Assembly (NCBI GenBank): GCA_003220195.1
Contig: QHRT01000087.1
Location: 1 to 43,500, forward strand
DNA from: Candidatus Rokuibacteriota bacterium
GTDB lineage: Bacteria > Methylomirabilota > Methylomirabilia > Rokubacteriales > CSP1-6
Length of the DNA: 43,500 nt
Reading direction: 5' to 3'
Shown here one piece after another: positions 28,571 through 38,229 of the stretch. The translations under genes were made by a program, and so were the position numbers. The notes beneath the pieces were generated by a model. It was not told where the DNA came from and made no database searches. It saw only the letters and a program-made list of their open reading frames with translations. Position 1 is the first letter of the stretch, and each line of letters starts with the position of its first letter.

Positions 28571-29095
28571 ATGCCGCGCGACAACGTCATCCTCGTCGGG
28601 TTCATGGGCGCCGGGAAATCGACGTGCGGGCGGCTGCTCGCGCGACGGCTCGACCGCTGCTTCGTGGAGACCGACGACATGATCGTCGCGCGCGACGGCC
28701 GCTCGATCCCCGAGATCTTTCGTGAGGATGGCGAAGCAAAGTTCCGCGAGTTCGAAGCCGAAGCTCTCGAGGCCTTGCGACTCAAGTCGGGCGACGTGAT
28801 CGCGACCGGCGGCGGGTTCGCGTGCCGCGAGGGACGGATGGAGCAACTCCGCGAGCTCGGCACCGTCGTGTGGCTCGCCGGCGACCTCCGTCAGCTCTAC
28901 GAGCGGGCGTGCCGTCCCGGGCAACGTCCGATGCTCGACGGCCGGCCATTCGAGGCGATCGAGGAGCTGTATCGCGAGCGCGAACCGTACTATGGCAAGG
29001 CGCATCTCATGGTGGACACGGTCGGACAGACGACCGATCAGGTGATCGGCCGGATTCTCGCATCGCTCCGGGCCTCCCATGCCGCACGCGTTTGA
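28571..29095 (+). CDS. aroK: Shikimate kinase
   Basis: NVILVGFMGAGKSTCGRLLARRL, ETDDMI, GDVIATGGGFACREG, ACRPGQRPMLDG. Confidence 0.88.
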   Translation: MPRDNVILVGFMGAGKSTCGRLLARRLDRCFVETDDMIVARDGRSIPEIFREDGEAKFREFEAEALEALRLKSGDVIATGGGFACREGRMEQLRELGTVVWLAGDLRQLYERACRPGQRPMLDGRPFEAIEELYREREPYYGKAHLMVDTVGQTTDQVIGRILASLRASHAARV

Positions 29096-30929
29096 TCGTC
29101 GACTCGCCGAGGGCCCGCTGCTCTGTGACGGCGCGATGGGCACCTTGCTCTACAGTCGCGGAGTCGCGGTCGACGCCTGCTTCGATCTGCTGAACCTCAA
29201 CAATCCGGCGCTCGTCCAGTCGATCCACGCCGATTACATCGCGGCCGGCGCCGACGCGATCGAGACGAACACGTTCGGCGCCAACCGGTTCAAGCTCGGC
29301 GCGTACTCGCTCGAGCAGCAGGTGCGGGAGATCAACCGGCGCGCCGTCCGTCTCGCCCGGGACGTCCGGGAAAGCATGGGACGCGACGTGCTCGTCCTCG
29401 GCGCGATTGGCCCGCTCGGCAAGTACCTGGCGCCGCTCGGCACGCTCACGCACAAGGAGGCGCGTGACGCGTTCCACGAGCAAGCCGAAGCCTTGCTCGA
29501 GGGCGGCGTCGACGCGTTCATCCTCGAGACCTTTCCGGGGCTCACCGAGCTCAGGCTCGCGATCGAGGTCGTCCGCGCGATCACGGACCTGCCGATCATC
29601 GCGCAGATGGCGTTCACCGACGAGGCGCTGACCTACACCGGCCGCACCCCCGCGGAGGTGGCGGCGGCGCTCGCGAAGCTCTCCGTCCAGGCGATCGGCG
29701 CCAACTGCTCGGTCGGCTCGAGCGTGCTCTACGAGGTGCTGGAGCAGATGCAGCACGAAGCGCGCGGCCTCGCGCTCTCGATCCAGCCGAACGCCGGATT
29801 GCCGACGCGCATCGGCGAACGGTTGATCTATCTGTCGTCGCCTCCGTACATGGCGGACTGGGCCGCGCGCATGGTCGGCGCCGGCGCCCGGATCCTCGGC
29901 GGCTGTTGCGGGACCACCCCCGCGCACATCGCCGCGATGCGCGAAGCACTCGGCCGGAAGGCCTCGCCGGAACGGCGTCCGAGTCGCCCGGTCGTCAGCG
30001 TGCGCACGCGGGAACCGCTCGAGGCGCCGGTCGGCGAGAAGCCGCCACCGCCCACGGTGCTCCAGCACAAGCTCGCGGCCGGCGAGTTCGTCGTGACGGT
30101 GGAGCTGGACCCGCCGCGCGGGCACACCGTGGACAAGCTCGTGCATGGCGCGAAGTTGCTCGGAGAGCGCGGCGTCGAGATCGTCGACATCAACGACGGC
30201 TCGCTCGGTCGGGTGCGCATGGCGGTCTTGCCCACGGCGCTCCTGGTGCGCGAGGCGACCGGACTCGACGTCTCGATGCACTTCACGTGTCGCGATCGCA
30301 ATCTCATGGGCATCCAGGCGGAGCTCTTGGCCGCTCACGCCCTCGGGATCCGGAACATCCTCGCGATGACCGGCGACCCGCCGCGCGCCGGCGACTATGC
30401 GAACGCGACGGCGGTGTTTGACGTCGACGGCGTCGGCATGATCGAGATCATTCGACGCATGAACGAGGGCGCCGACGCCACGGGCAACTCGATCGGCGGA
30501 CCGACCCACTTCCACGTCGGCGCGGCGCTGAACCCCGCTGCGGAAGACGTCGACCGGGAGATCGAACGGCTGCGGCGCAAGGTCGCCGCGGGCGCCAGAT
30601 GGCTGCAGACCCAGCCCGTCTACGATCTCGAGCTCCTGGAACGATTTCTCGCGCGCGCGGGTGACGTGCCGGCGCCGATCATCGTCGGCGTGCTGCCGCT
30701 GCACAGCTCGCGGCACGCCGAGTTCCTGCACAACGAGGTGCCGGGCATTACGATCCCCGACCAGGTGCGCGCGCGCTTGCGTGAAGCGGGCGACGGCGCG
30801 CTCCGCGCCGGCATCGCGATGGCGCAAGAGCTGGTGCACCAGATCCGCCCGCGCTATGCCGGCGCGTACCTGATGCCGTCGTTTGGCCGCTTCGAGGTCG
30901 TCGCGGAGGTGCTCGATGCGCTCCGGTGA
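29079..30929 (+). CDS. Bifunctional homocysteine S-methyltransferase / methylenetetrahydrofolate reductase
   Basis: N-term GPLLCDGAMGTLLYSRGV...IGANCSVG...ILGGCCGTTPAHI; C-term VTVELDPPRGHTVDKLV...LAMTGDPPRAGDY...GARWLQTQPVYD. Confidence 0.93.
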   Translation: MPHAFDRRLAEGPLLCDGAMGTLLYSRGVAVDACFDLLNLNNPALVQSIHADYIAAGADAIETNTFGANRFKLGAYSLEQQVREINRRAVRLARDVRESMGRDVLVLGAIGPLGKYLAPLGTLTHKEARDAFHEQAEALLEGGVDAFILETFPGLTELRLAIEVVRAITDLPIIAQMAFTDEALTYTGRTPAEVAAALAKLSVQAIGANCSVGSSVLYEVLEQMQHEARGLALSIQPNAGLPTRIGERLIYLSSPPYMADWAARMVGAGARILGGCCGTTPAHIAAMREALGRKASPERRPSRPVVSVRTREPLEAPVGEKPPPPTVLQHKLAAGEFVVTVELDPPRGHTVDKLVHGAKLLGERGVEIVDINDGSLGRVRMAVLPTALLVREATGLDVSMHFTCRDRNLMGIQAELLAAHALGIRNILAMTGDPPRAGDYANATAVFDVDGVGMIEIIRRMNEGADATGNSIGGPTHFHVGAALNPAAEDVDREIERLRRKVAAGARWLQTQPVYDLELLERFLARAGDVPAPIIVGVLPLHSSRHAEFLHNEVPGITIPDQVRARLREAGDGALRAGIAMAQELVHQIRPRYAGAYLMPSFGRFEVVAEVLDALR

Positions 30930-32229
30930 TCCGATCGCTCTTCACGCTCTCACGGCGTTCGACGCCGCGGCGGGAATCCGCGCGGGCACCGTCTCTGCCG
31001 CCGCGCTGGTCGAGGCACTCCTCGCGCGAATCCGTACGGTCGACCCTCGTCTGGAAGCGTGGGTGCACGTCGACGAGTCGGCGCGCGCGCCGGCCGCAGA
31101 GCGCGACGCGGAGGCGCGCCGGGGAGCGATCCGCGGACCGTTGCATGGCGTGCCCGTCGGCATCAAGGACATCTTCCACGTCGCGGGGATGCCGACGCGC
31201 GCAGGCGCCGGGCCGTTCGCCCACACGACGCCGGCCGACGACGCAACGTCGGTGAAAAGGCTGCGTGCGGCGGGCGCGATCGTGCTCGGCAAGACGCACA
31301 CGACCGAGTTCGCGTTCCGTGATCCGGCGCCGACGCGTAACCCGTGGAACCGGGACCACACGCCCGGCGGATCGTCGTCGGGATCGGGCGCCGGTGTCGC
31401 GGCGCGCATGGTGCCGCTCGCGCTCGGCTCGCAAACGGTCGGCTCGGTGCTGCGCCCGGCCGCGTACTGCGGTGTCGTCGGATTGAAGCCGACCCACGGT
31501 CTCGTGTCCGCCGACGGCGTGATCCCGCTTGCGTGGTCGCTCGATCACGTGGGCGTGTTCGCGCGCACGGTGGCCGACGCGGCGCTGACGCTCGGCGTCC
31601 TGGCCGGTCGCTCGATCGACGTCACGCCGACGTCCACGCCACGGCTCGCGCTCGCGCCGGAGCTCTCCGCGCGCGCCGAAGCCGACGTGGCCGGGCAGGT
31701 CAGCGCGGCCGCGAGCGCCTTCGCCCGCGCCGGCGCGGTGGTCGAGGAGGTGAAGCTGCCGGCGTCGTTCGCCGAGCTGCACGAGGCCGGGCAGCGCGTC
31801 CTGGAAGCGGAAGCCGCCGCGTACCACGAGCCGACGTACCGGGATCACGCGAGCGAGTATCGCGAGGGGATGCGCGAGCTCATCAAGACGGGGCTCGCGC
31901 AGCCGGTGACCACGTACGTTCGCGCGAACCGCGCGCGGCTCCGATTCCGCGACGACGTGATGCCGGTGCTCGCCGCGTACGATGCGCTCCTCTCGCCGAC
32001 GGCGCCGACGCCCGCGCCGCGCGGGCTCGCGTGGACCGGCGACGCGTCGCTCTGCGCGCCGTGGAGCTTCTCCGGCGCGCCGTCGATCTCGTTGCCGAGC
32101 GGCCTCGCGGCGTCGGGGCTGCCGTACGCGATCCAGCTCACGTCGGCCGCCGGCGACGAAGCGCGCCTGTTGCGCACGGCCGCGTGGTGCGAACGCCTGC
32201 TGGCCTTCTCGCTGGAGCCTGCGTGCTGA
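30916..32229 (+). CDS. Amidase family protein
   Basis: GPLHGVPVGIKDIFHVAGMPTRAG, TPGGSSSGSGAGVAARMVPLALGSQTVGS, CGVVGLKPTHG. Confidence 0.92.
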   Translation: MRSGDPIALHALTAFDAAAGIRAGTVSAAALVEALLARIRTVDPRLEAWVHVDESARAPAAERDAEARRGAIRGPLHGVPVGIKDIFHVAGMPTRAGAGPFAHTTPADDATSVKRLRAAGAIVLGKTHTTEFAFRDPAPTRNPWNRDHTPGGSSSGSGAGVAARMVPLALGSQTVGSVLRPAAYCGVVGLKPTHGLVSADGVIPLAWSLDHVGVFARTVADAALTLGVLAGRSIDVTPTSTPRLALAPELSARAEADVAGQVSAAASAFARAGAVVEEVKLPASFAELHEAGQRVLEAEAAAYHEPTYRDHASEYREGMRELIKTGLAQPVTTYVRANRARLRFRDDVMPVLAAYDALLSPTAPTPAPRGLAWTGDASLCAPWSFSGAPSISLPSGLAASGLPYAIQLTSAAGDEARLLRTAAWCERLLAFSLEPAC

Positions 32230-33866
32230 ACCGCCCCCGGTCGAGCGCGCCGCTGGCTCGCGCGGGAGGCCCCTTTGATTTGAAAATCACCGGCGCGACC
32301 GTGATCGACGGCACCGGCACTACGGGCGGGCGCGCGGATGTCGGCATCACCGACGGCGTCATCGCGGCGGTCGGCGATCTGTCGCGCGAGCATGCCGGCA
32401 CGACGCTGAACGCCTCGGGCAAGGTGCTGGCGCCCGGCTTCATCGACATGCACTCGCATTCGGACTGGCGCCTCTGGGAGAACCGGCGCGCGGAGTCGAA
32501 GATCCGTCAAGGCGTGACGACCGAGGTCGTGGGCAACTGCGGATTCTCGCCGGCGCCGGTGTCCACGGAGTTCCTCGACGATCTTCGAGGATTCGCGATC
32601 GACGTGCCGAAGGGCATGACGTTCGAGTGGCGCACGTTCGGCGAGTATCTCGCGGCGCTCGACGCCGACGGGCTCGCCGTGAACGTCCTGCATCTGGTGG
32701 GGCATGGCGCGCTCCGGATCGCGGCGATGGGCTTCGCGCGCCGCCCGCCCGACCCGGGCGAGCTGACGCGCATGCAGAAGTTGCTTGCCGACGCTCACGA
32801 GGAGGGCGCGTGGGGACTCTCGACGGGACTGATCTACGCCCCCGGGTCCTACGCGGCGACGGAGGAGCTGATCGCGCTCGCGCGCGTGGCGGCGCGGCAT
32901 CGCGGAATCTACGCGAGCCACATCCGCGGTGAAGCGTCGACGCTGCTCGACGCGGTCGCGGAGGCGATCCGGATCGGACGCGAGGCGGAGCTGCCGGTGC
33001 AGGTGAGCCACGTCAAGGCGGCCGGACGGCCGAACTGGGGCGCGGTCGAACGGGCTCTCGGCTTGATCGATCAGGCGTGCGCCGAGGGCCTCGACGTCAG
33101 GGCCGACGCGTATCCATATACCGCGTCCAGCACGACGATCCGCACGCTCCTGCCTGACTGGGCGCTCGAGGGCGGAATCGACGCGATGATCGCGCGCATC
33201 ACCGATACCGCCACCCGCGCCCGGATCCGCCGCGACATCGAGTCGCCCGGGGACGGCCAGGGTCTGGTGGGCCGCGTCGGCTGGGAGAACGTGATGATCG
33301 CGTCCGCGAGCCATCGCAAGGACGCGGAAGGCCGGCGGATCTCGGAGATCGCGCGCGCGGCAGGGGTGGACGCGGTCGACGCGGCGCTAGAGCTCATCGT
33401 CGACGAGGCCGGGCACGCGTCGATGATCCTCTTCCAGCTCGACGAGGCCGACGTCCGGCGAGCGCTCGGACACCCGCGGGTGATGATCGGCTCGGACGGT
33501 TCGGCGCTGTCGCCGTCGGGCTCGCTCGGTGGAAGCAAGCCCCATCCGCGAAGCTACGGGACGTTCCCGCGGGTCCTCGGCCACTACGCGCGCGAGGAGC
33601 GCCTGCTGACGCTGGCGCAAGCCGTCCACAAGATGACCGGGCTGCCCGCGCGTCGGCTGGGGCTGCGCGATCGTGGCGTGATCCGTCCGGGAGCGAAGGC
33701 GGACCTGGCGGTCTTCGACGCGCAGCGCGTGGCCGACCTGGCGACCTACGAGGACCCGCATCGCTATCCCGCCGGGATCGAGCACGTCCTGGTCGACGGC
33801 CGATTCGTGATCAAGGACGGGCAGCACACGGGAAGCCTGCCGGGGCGAGTCCTCACGCCTCCGTGA
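32223..33866 (+). CDS. N-acyl-D-amino-acid deacylase family amidohydrolase (start approximate)
   Basis: FDLKITGATVIDGTGTTGGRADVGI, KVLAPGFIDMHSHSDW, IRQGVTTEVVGNCGFSPAP, MIGSDGSALSPSG. Confidence 0.9.
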   Translation: MLNRPRSSAPLARAGGPFDLKITGATVIDGTGTTGGRADVGITDGVIAAVGDLSREHAGTTLNASGKVLAPGFIDMHSHSDWRLWENRRAESKIRQGVTTEVVGNCGFSPAPVSTEFLDDLRGFAIDVPKGMTFEWRTFGEYLAALDADGLAVNVLHLVGHGALRIAAMGFARRPPDPGELTRMQKLLADAHEEGAWGLSTGLIYAPGSYAATEELIALARVAARHRGIYASHIRGEASTLLDAVAEAIRIGREAELPVQVSHVKAAGRPNWGAVERALGLIDQACAEGLDVRADAYPYTASSTTIRTLLPDWALEGGIDAMIARITDTATRARIRRDIESPGDGQGLVGRVGWENVMIASASHRKDAEGRRISEIARAAGVDAVDAALELIVDEAGHASMILFQLDEADVRRALGHPRVMIGSDGSALSPSGSLGGSKPHPRSYGTFPRVLGHYAREERLLTLAQAVHKMTGLPARRLGLRDRGVIRPGAKADLAVFDAQRVADLATYEDPHRYPAGIEHVLVDGRFVIKDGQHTGSLPGRVLTPP

Positions 33867-33870
33867 CGTC

Positions 33871-36522
33871 ATGGCCGCCGGGACGCGCGCCACCCCGAAG
33901 ATCCGTCGCGTGATCACCGCGCTCGACGAGCTGACGCGTCTTTCGGTGTCGACCTCGTCCATCGACGACGTCCTGCGCGTCTTCGCCGAGAAGCTCGCGA
34001 CGCTCGTCTGGTTCGACTCGCTCGGCGTGTCGCTGGTCGATACCGAGCGCTGTCAATTCGAGACGATCGATCTCCTGACGCGCGACATGTCCCCCACGCC
34101 ACCCGGTGACGTCCGGCTCCCCCTGGCCGGGACGCTGCTGGCGCAGGTCATCGCGACGGGCGACGTCCACCGCGAAGACGACGTCGCCACCGCCGCGATT
34201 CCCGAGGCGAGCCGCCAGCAACTCCTCGAGCATGGCTCCCGCTCGATGATCATGGTCCCGCTCGTCGCCCGCGGCGGCGCGATCGGCGCGGTCACGCTCG
34301 CGGCGGTCCGGCCGGCCGGCTTCGACGATGCTGACGTCGAGGTGGCGGCCCAGCTGGCGCGCCCGCTGGCCTCGGCCATCGATCAGCGGCGGCTCGTGGA
34401 GGAGACGCGCCACCGCGCCGAAGAACTCGAGGCGCTGTCGGCGACGAGTCAGCTCATCACCGCGCACCTCGACGTCGCGTCCGTGCTCGACCGCATCAAC
34501 CGGTCGGTCACGGAGTTGATCGGCAGCACCGGCTGCGCGATCGGGTTGCTGGACACGAGCGGCACGTCGCTGACGCACGCCGCCGCGCACGGCTATCGCA
34601 CAGACGAGTGGCGGGCGCTCGCCGTGCCGGTGGGCGATGGGATCATCGGCGCGTGCGCGCAGTCGGGGGCCGCGGTGCGCGTCGATGACATCCGGACCGA
34701 TCCGCGCTCGGCCCGGCGCGACATCGACGAGCGCGAAGACATTCGCTCGATGCTCTGCGTCCCGCTGCGCGTCGGCGGGGCGATCATCGGCGTGATCTCG
34801 GCGTTCTCGACGCGCCCGGCCGCGTTCACCACGCACCACCAGGGCGTGCTGCACGCGTTCGCCGAGCAGGCCGGCATCGCGATCGCCAACGCGCGCCTCT
34901 ACGAGGAGACCGAGCGCCGGGCTCGCGAGACTCGCGCCCTGTTCGAGGCCGGGCGAGCGGTCACCGCGAGTCTCGATCCACGCGAGACGATGCGCGTCAT
35001 CATGGAGCAGGCGCGCAACGTCCTGGGTGCCGCCTCGTGCGGGATCATGACGCTCGACGCCGCGGCGGGCGAGCTCGTCTCCGTCGCCAGCCTGGACCTG
35101 CCGCCGACGCAGATCAGCGCGATCCGGATCAAGGAAGGCGAGGGCATCACCGGGCTGGCGGTCCGCGCGCACCGGCCGGTGCAGAGCGCGGATCTCCTGA
35201 ACGATCCGCGGCATCGCTACTCGGAGCTCCAGCGCGAGACCGGGCTGCGCTCGATGATCGCGGCGCCGCTCTTGCTCGGCGACCTCGCCATCGGCGCGCT
35301 GGTCGTGCTCCGTCGGGACGTGCACGAGTTCTCGCGGGCGGAGGAGGAGCTGCTGGTGGCCTTCGCGGACCAGGCGGCGATTGCGCTGCAGCACGCGCGC
35401 CTCTACGAGAATCTCGAATCGGTCGTCGCGGCCCGCACGCACGAGCTCGACGCGGAGAAGCGCTTCGTGGAAGTGGCGCTGGAGAGCCTTCCGCTCGGCG
35501 TCTTCGTGCTCGACGCCGAGCTGCGGGTGGTCCGTGCGAACCCCGAGGCCGCGCGCGTCCTGGCGGGAGCCGCCACGCCGGGCGTGGCGTTCGCCGCACT
35601 GCTGGGCGAGCGCGGAGACCCGGTCGAGACGTTCATTCGCGACGCGTGTACGCGGCAGCGGGTCGACAGGACCGAGGAGGAGCTGGTGATCGACAGCGAG
35701 GTCCGCACGGTGCGGCTCACGGCAGCGCCCTTGCCGCCGGCGGCGTTGACGGCCGGGCACGCCGTCGTGCTCGTGGAGGACATCACCATCGCCAAGAGAC
35801 TCGAGCGTCAGATGCTGCTCACCGAACGTCTGACGACCGCCGGCCGCCTGGCGTCGGGCGTCGCCCACGAGCTGAACAATCCGCTCGCGACCATTGCCGG
35901 ATGCGCCGAGGCGCTGCTCGGGCGTCTCCGGGAAGGCGAGGAAACGCGCAGCGCGGACGCTGCGGACTTCGCTCACTACCTCGGGCTCATCGAGGAGGAA
36001 GCGTACCGGTGCAAGGAGATCACGAGCAGCCTGCTCCAGTTCGTGCGCGAGCCGGGCAGCCGCCGATCGCCGACCGATCTGAATGCCCTGGTCCAGAAGG
36101 CGGCCGAGCTCGTGTCGCATCAATCGCGGTTCGCCGAGAGCCGCGTCGTGACGGAGCTCGATCCCGAGCTGCCGATGACGACCGTGAACGAGGGCCAGCT
36201 CCGGCAAGTGTTCCTCGGCCTCGCGGGCAACGCGCTCGAAGCGATGGACGGGCGCGGGATGCTGACGATCCGCACCCGCGCCCCGCGCGACGAGATCCAG
36301 ATCGAATTCGCCGACACCGGGCCCGGCATTCCCGACTCCGTGCTGCCGCGGATCTTCGATCCCTTCTTCACGACGAAGCCTCCGGGGCAGGGAACCGGTC
36401 TCGGGCTCGCGATCGCGCAGGGCATCGTCGCCGACCATGGCGGACGCATCGACGTCCGCTCGCGCGTCGGTGAGGGCAGCGTCTTCCGCGTGGCTTTGCC
36501 GCGTACGCCGGGGGACCCGTGA
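33871..36522 (+). CDS. Multi-GAF/PAS sensor histidine kinase (NtrB-like)
   Basis: Three GAF-like segments, PAS, LASGVAHELNNPLATIAGCAEAL H-box, [35 protein letters not shown]. Confidence 0.92.
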   Translation: MAAGTRATPKIRRVITALDELTRLSVSTSSIDDVLRVFAEKLATLVWFDSLGVSLVDTERCQFETIDLLTRDMSPTPPGDVRLPLAGTLLAQVIATGDVHREDDVATAAIPEASRQQLLEHGSRSMIMVPLVARGGAIGAVTLAAVRPAGFDDADVEVAAQLARPLASAIDQRRLVEETRHRAEELEALSATSQLITAHLDVASVLDRINRSVTELIGSTGCAIGLLDTSGTSLTHAAAHGYRTDEWRALAVPVGDGIIGACAQSGAAVRVDDIRTDPRSARRDIDEREDIRSMLCVPLRVGGAIIGVISAFSTRPAAFTTHHQGVLHAFAEQAGIAIANARLYEETERRARETRALFEAGRAVTASLDPRETMRVIMEQARNVLGAASCGIMTLDAAAGELVSVASLDLPPTQISAIRIKEGEGITGLAVRAHRPVQSADLLNDPRHRYSELQRETGLRSMIAAPLLLGDLAIGALVVLRRDVHEFSRAEEELLVAFADQAAIALQHARLYENLESVVAARTHELDAEKRFVEVALESLPLGVFVLDAELRVVRANPEAARVLAGAATPGVAFAALLGERGDPVETFIRDACTRQRVDRTEEELVIDSEVRTVRLTAAPLPPAALTAGHAVVLVEDITIAKRLERQMLLTERLTTAGRLASGVAHELNNPLATIAGCAEALLGRLREGEETRSADAADFAHYLGLIEEEAYRCKEITSSLLQFVREPGSRRSPTDLNALVQKAAELVSHQSRFAESRVVTELDPELPMTTVNEGQLRQVFLGLAGNALEAMDGRGMLTIRTRAPRDEIQIEFADTGPGIPDSVLPRIFDPFFTTKPPGQGTGLGLAIAQGIVADHGGRIDVRSRVGEGSVFRVALPRTPGDP

Positions 36523-37886
36523 CGCGCGCCATCCGCGTGCTCGTCGCCGACGACGAGCGAAATCTCCGTGATCTCGTCGTCCGCGAGCTGGTGCGCAAGG
36601 GCCACGAGGTCGACGGCGCCGGCGACGGCGAGGCTGCGCTCGAGCTCCTGCGCGAGGCGCCGTACGACGTCGCGATCCTCGACATGAAGATGCCGCGCAA
36701 GGCCGGGATCGACGTCCTCCGCGAGCTGTCGTCGGTCGCGGAACCGCCGCAAGTGATCGTGATGACCGGCGTGCAGGACGTCGCGACCGCCGTCGAAGCG
36801 ATGAAGCTCGGCGCGTACGACTACCTGACGAAGCCGACGAGGATCGAAGAGCTCGACGTGCTGGTGCGCAAGGCGGCGGAAAAGGGCCAGCTCGTCCGGG
36901 ACAACGCCGCGCTGCGCGCGCACGCCGAGGGCGCGCAGCCGTTCGGCGGGATCGTGACGCGCAGCCCGGCGATGCACGAGGTGCTCGGTGTCGTCGAGCG
37001 CGTGGCCCCGACCGATTCGGCCGTCCTGGTGCTCGGGGAGAGCGGCACCGGCAAGGAGCTCGTCGCGCGCGCGATCCACGAGCGATCGGCGCGCGTGCGC
37101 CGCGCCTTCGTGCCGATCCATTGCGGAGCGTTGCCGCACGAGGTGTTCGAGTCCGAGCTGTTCGGCCACGAGAAGGGGTCCTTCACCGGCGCCATCACGA
37201 CGAAGCCGGGGCTCGTCGAGCTGGCGGACGGCGGCACGCTGTTCCTCGACGAGATCGGGGAGATGGAGCCCGACAGCCAGGTGAAGGTGCTGCGCGTGCT
37301 CGAGACCGGCACGTTCTTCCGCGTCGGCGCCACGCGGGCGCGCCGCGCCGACCTGCGACTCGTCGCGGCGACGAACCGGGATCTCGACGACGCGATGAGG
37401 AAAGGGCAGTTCCGTCAGGACCTCTTCTATCGCGTCAACACGATCACGGTCCGCCTGCCTCCGCTCCGCGAGCATCGCGAGGACATTCCGCTGCTCGCGG
37501 AGCATTTCCTCGAGCAGAAGTCGACGTACGGCGTGAAGAAGCTTTCGCCGGCGGCGTTCGCGGCCCTCGAAGCCTATGCCTGGCCCGGCAACGTGCGCGA
37601 GTTGCTGCACGCGATCGAGCGTGGCGTGATCCTCGCGAAGGGCGACGAGATCCAGCCGGAGGATTTGCCGCCGGAGGTGCTGGGCCGCGGTTCCGCGACC
37701 GTCAGTGCTTCACCCGCCCCGGCCGGCGGCATCACGCTCGAATCGGTGGAGCGCCAGGCGATCGTCGGAACGCTTCGCCAGGTCGGCGGCCACCGCGGCA
37801 AGGCGGCCGCCCTGCTCGGCATCGATCCGAAGACGCTCTATCGCAAGATCCTCGGCTACGGCATCGCGCGCGAGGAGTTTTCGTGA
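36519..37886 (+). CDS. Sigma54-dependent response regulator (NtrC family)
   Basis: REC (VAILDMKMP), GESGTGKELVARAIHERS, ELFGHEKGSFTGA, GTLFLDEIGEM, C-term Fis HTH (GGHRGKAAALLGIDPKTLYRKI). GTG start, 4-nt overlap with kinase. Confidence 0.94.
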   Translation: MTRAIRVLVADDERNLRDLVVRELVRKGHEVDGAGDGEAALELLREAPYDVAILDMKMPRKAGIDVLRELSSVAEPPQVIVMTGVQDVATAVEAMKLGAYDYLTKPTRIEELDVLVRKAAEKGQLVRDNAALRAHAEGAQPFGGIVTRSPAMHEVLGVVERVAPTDSAVLVLGESGTGKELVARAIHERSARVRRAFVPIHCGALPHEVFESELFGHEKGSFTGAITTKPGLVELADGGTLFLDEIGEMEPDSQVKVLRVLETGTFFRVGATRARRADLRLVAATNRDLDDAMRKGQFRQDLFYRVNTITVRLPPLREHREDIPLLAEHFLEQKSTYGVKKLSPAAFAALEAYAWPGNVRELLHAIERGVILAKGDEIQPEDLPPEVLGRGSATVSASPAPAGGITLESVERQAIVGTLRQVGGHRGKAAALLGIDPKTLYRKILGYGIAREEFS

Positions 37887-38061
37887 CCGGGACCTCGTCA
37901 ACGTGGGCGCCGGCGCGGGCTCGTACGAGCCGACCGATCGACGCGTCGTCGCCGTGGAGCCCTCGGTCTCGATGATCCGGCAACGTGCCGGCGACGCTGC
38001 GCCGGTCGTGCAGCGCTCGGCGCTCGACCTCGGATATCGCCTCCTCATCGGGCGGACGTAA
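37885..38061 (+). pseudogene. Remnant of a SAM-dependent methyltransferase (motif I block joined to a C-terminal tail)
   Basis: Frame with no start: RDRDLVNVGAGAGSYEPTDRRVVAVEPSVSMIRQRAGDAAPVVQRSA-LDLGYRLLIGRT*. Confidence 0.65.
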
Positions 38062-38087
38062 CGCCGACTCGCCGCGGGCGCGTCCCT

Positions 38088-38115
38088 TGCGCGGGGTCGC
38101 CGGGCGTGTACACTT
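38088..38115 (+). promoter_or_regulatory. Weak sigma70-like promoter upstream of the RRM gene
   Basis: TTGCGC, 16-nt spacer, TACACT. Confidence 0.3.
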
Positions 38116-38185
38116 GGAACGTCCGCCGCCACGGCGACCTCGCCACCGATGTAACGTCTTCCGCGTTCACGGGGCGTGCACGGTA

Positions 38186-38215
38186 GCGGAAGAAGAGTTG
38201 GCGGAAGAAGAGTTG
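38186..38215 (+). repeat. Perfect 15-bp tandem duplication in the RRM gene leader
   Basis: gcggaagaagagttg x2, followed by aaggagg SD. Confidence 0.9.
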
Positions 38216-38229
38216 AAGGAGGGCCTCAA

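Noticed and set aside
33853-36438. 861-aa minus-strand ORF opposite the GAF histidine kinase
   Set aside because: Low-complexity R/H/D/E-rich shadow frame of a well-supported + strand gene; typical of high-GC antisense ORFs. Same applies to 5631..7274, 7211..8773, 31845..33314 and 36120..37610.
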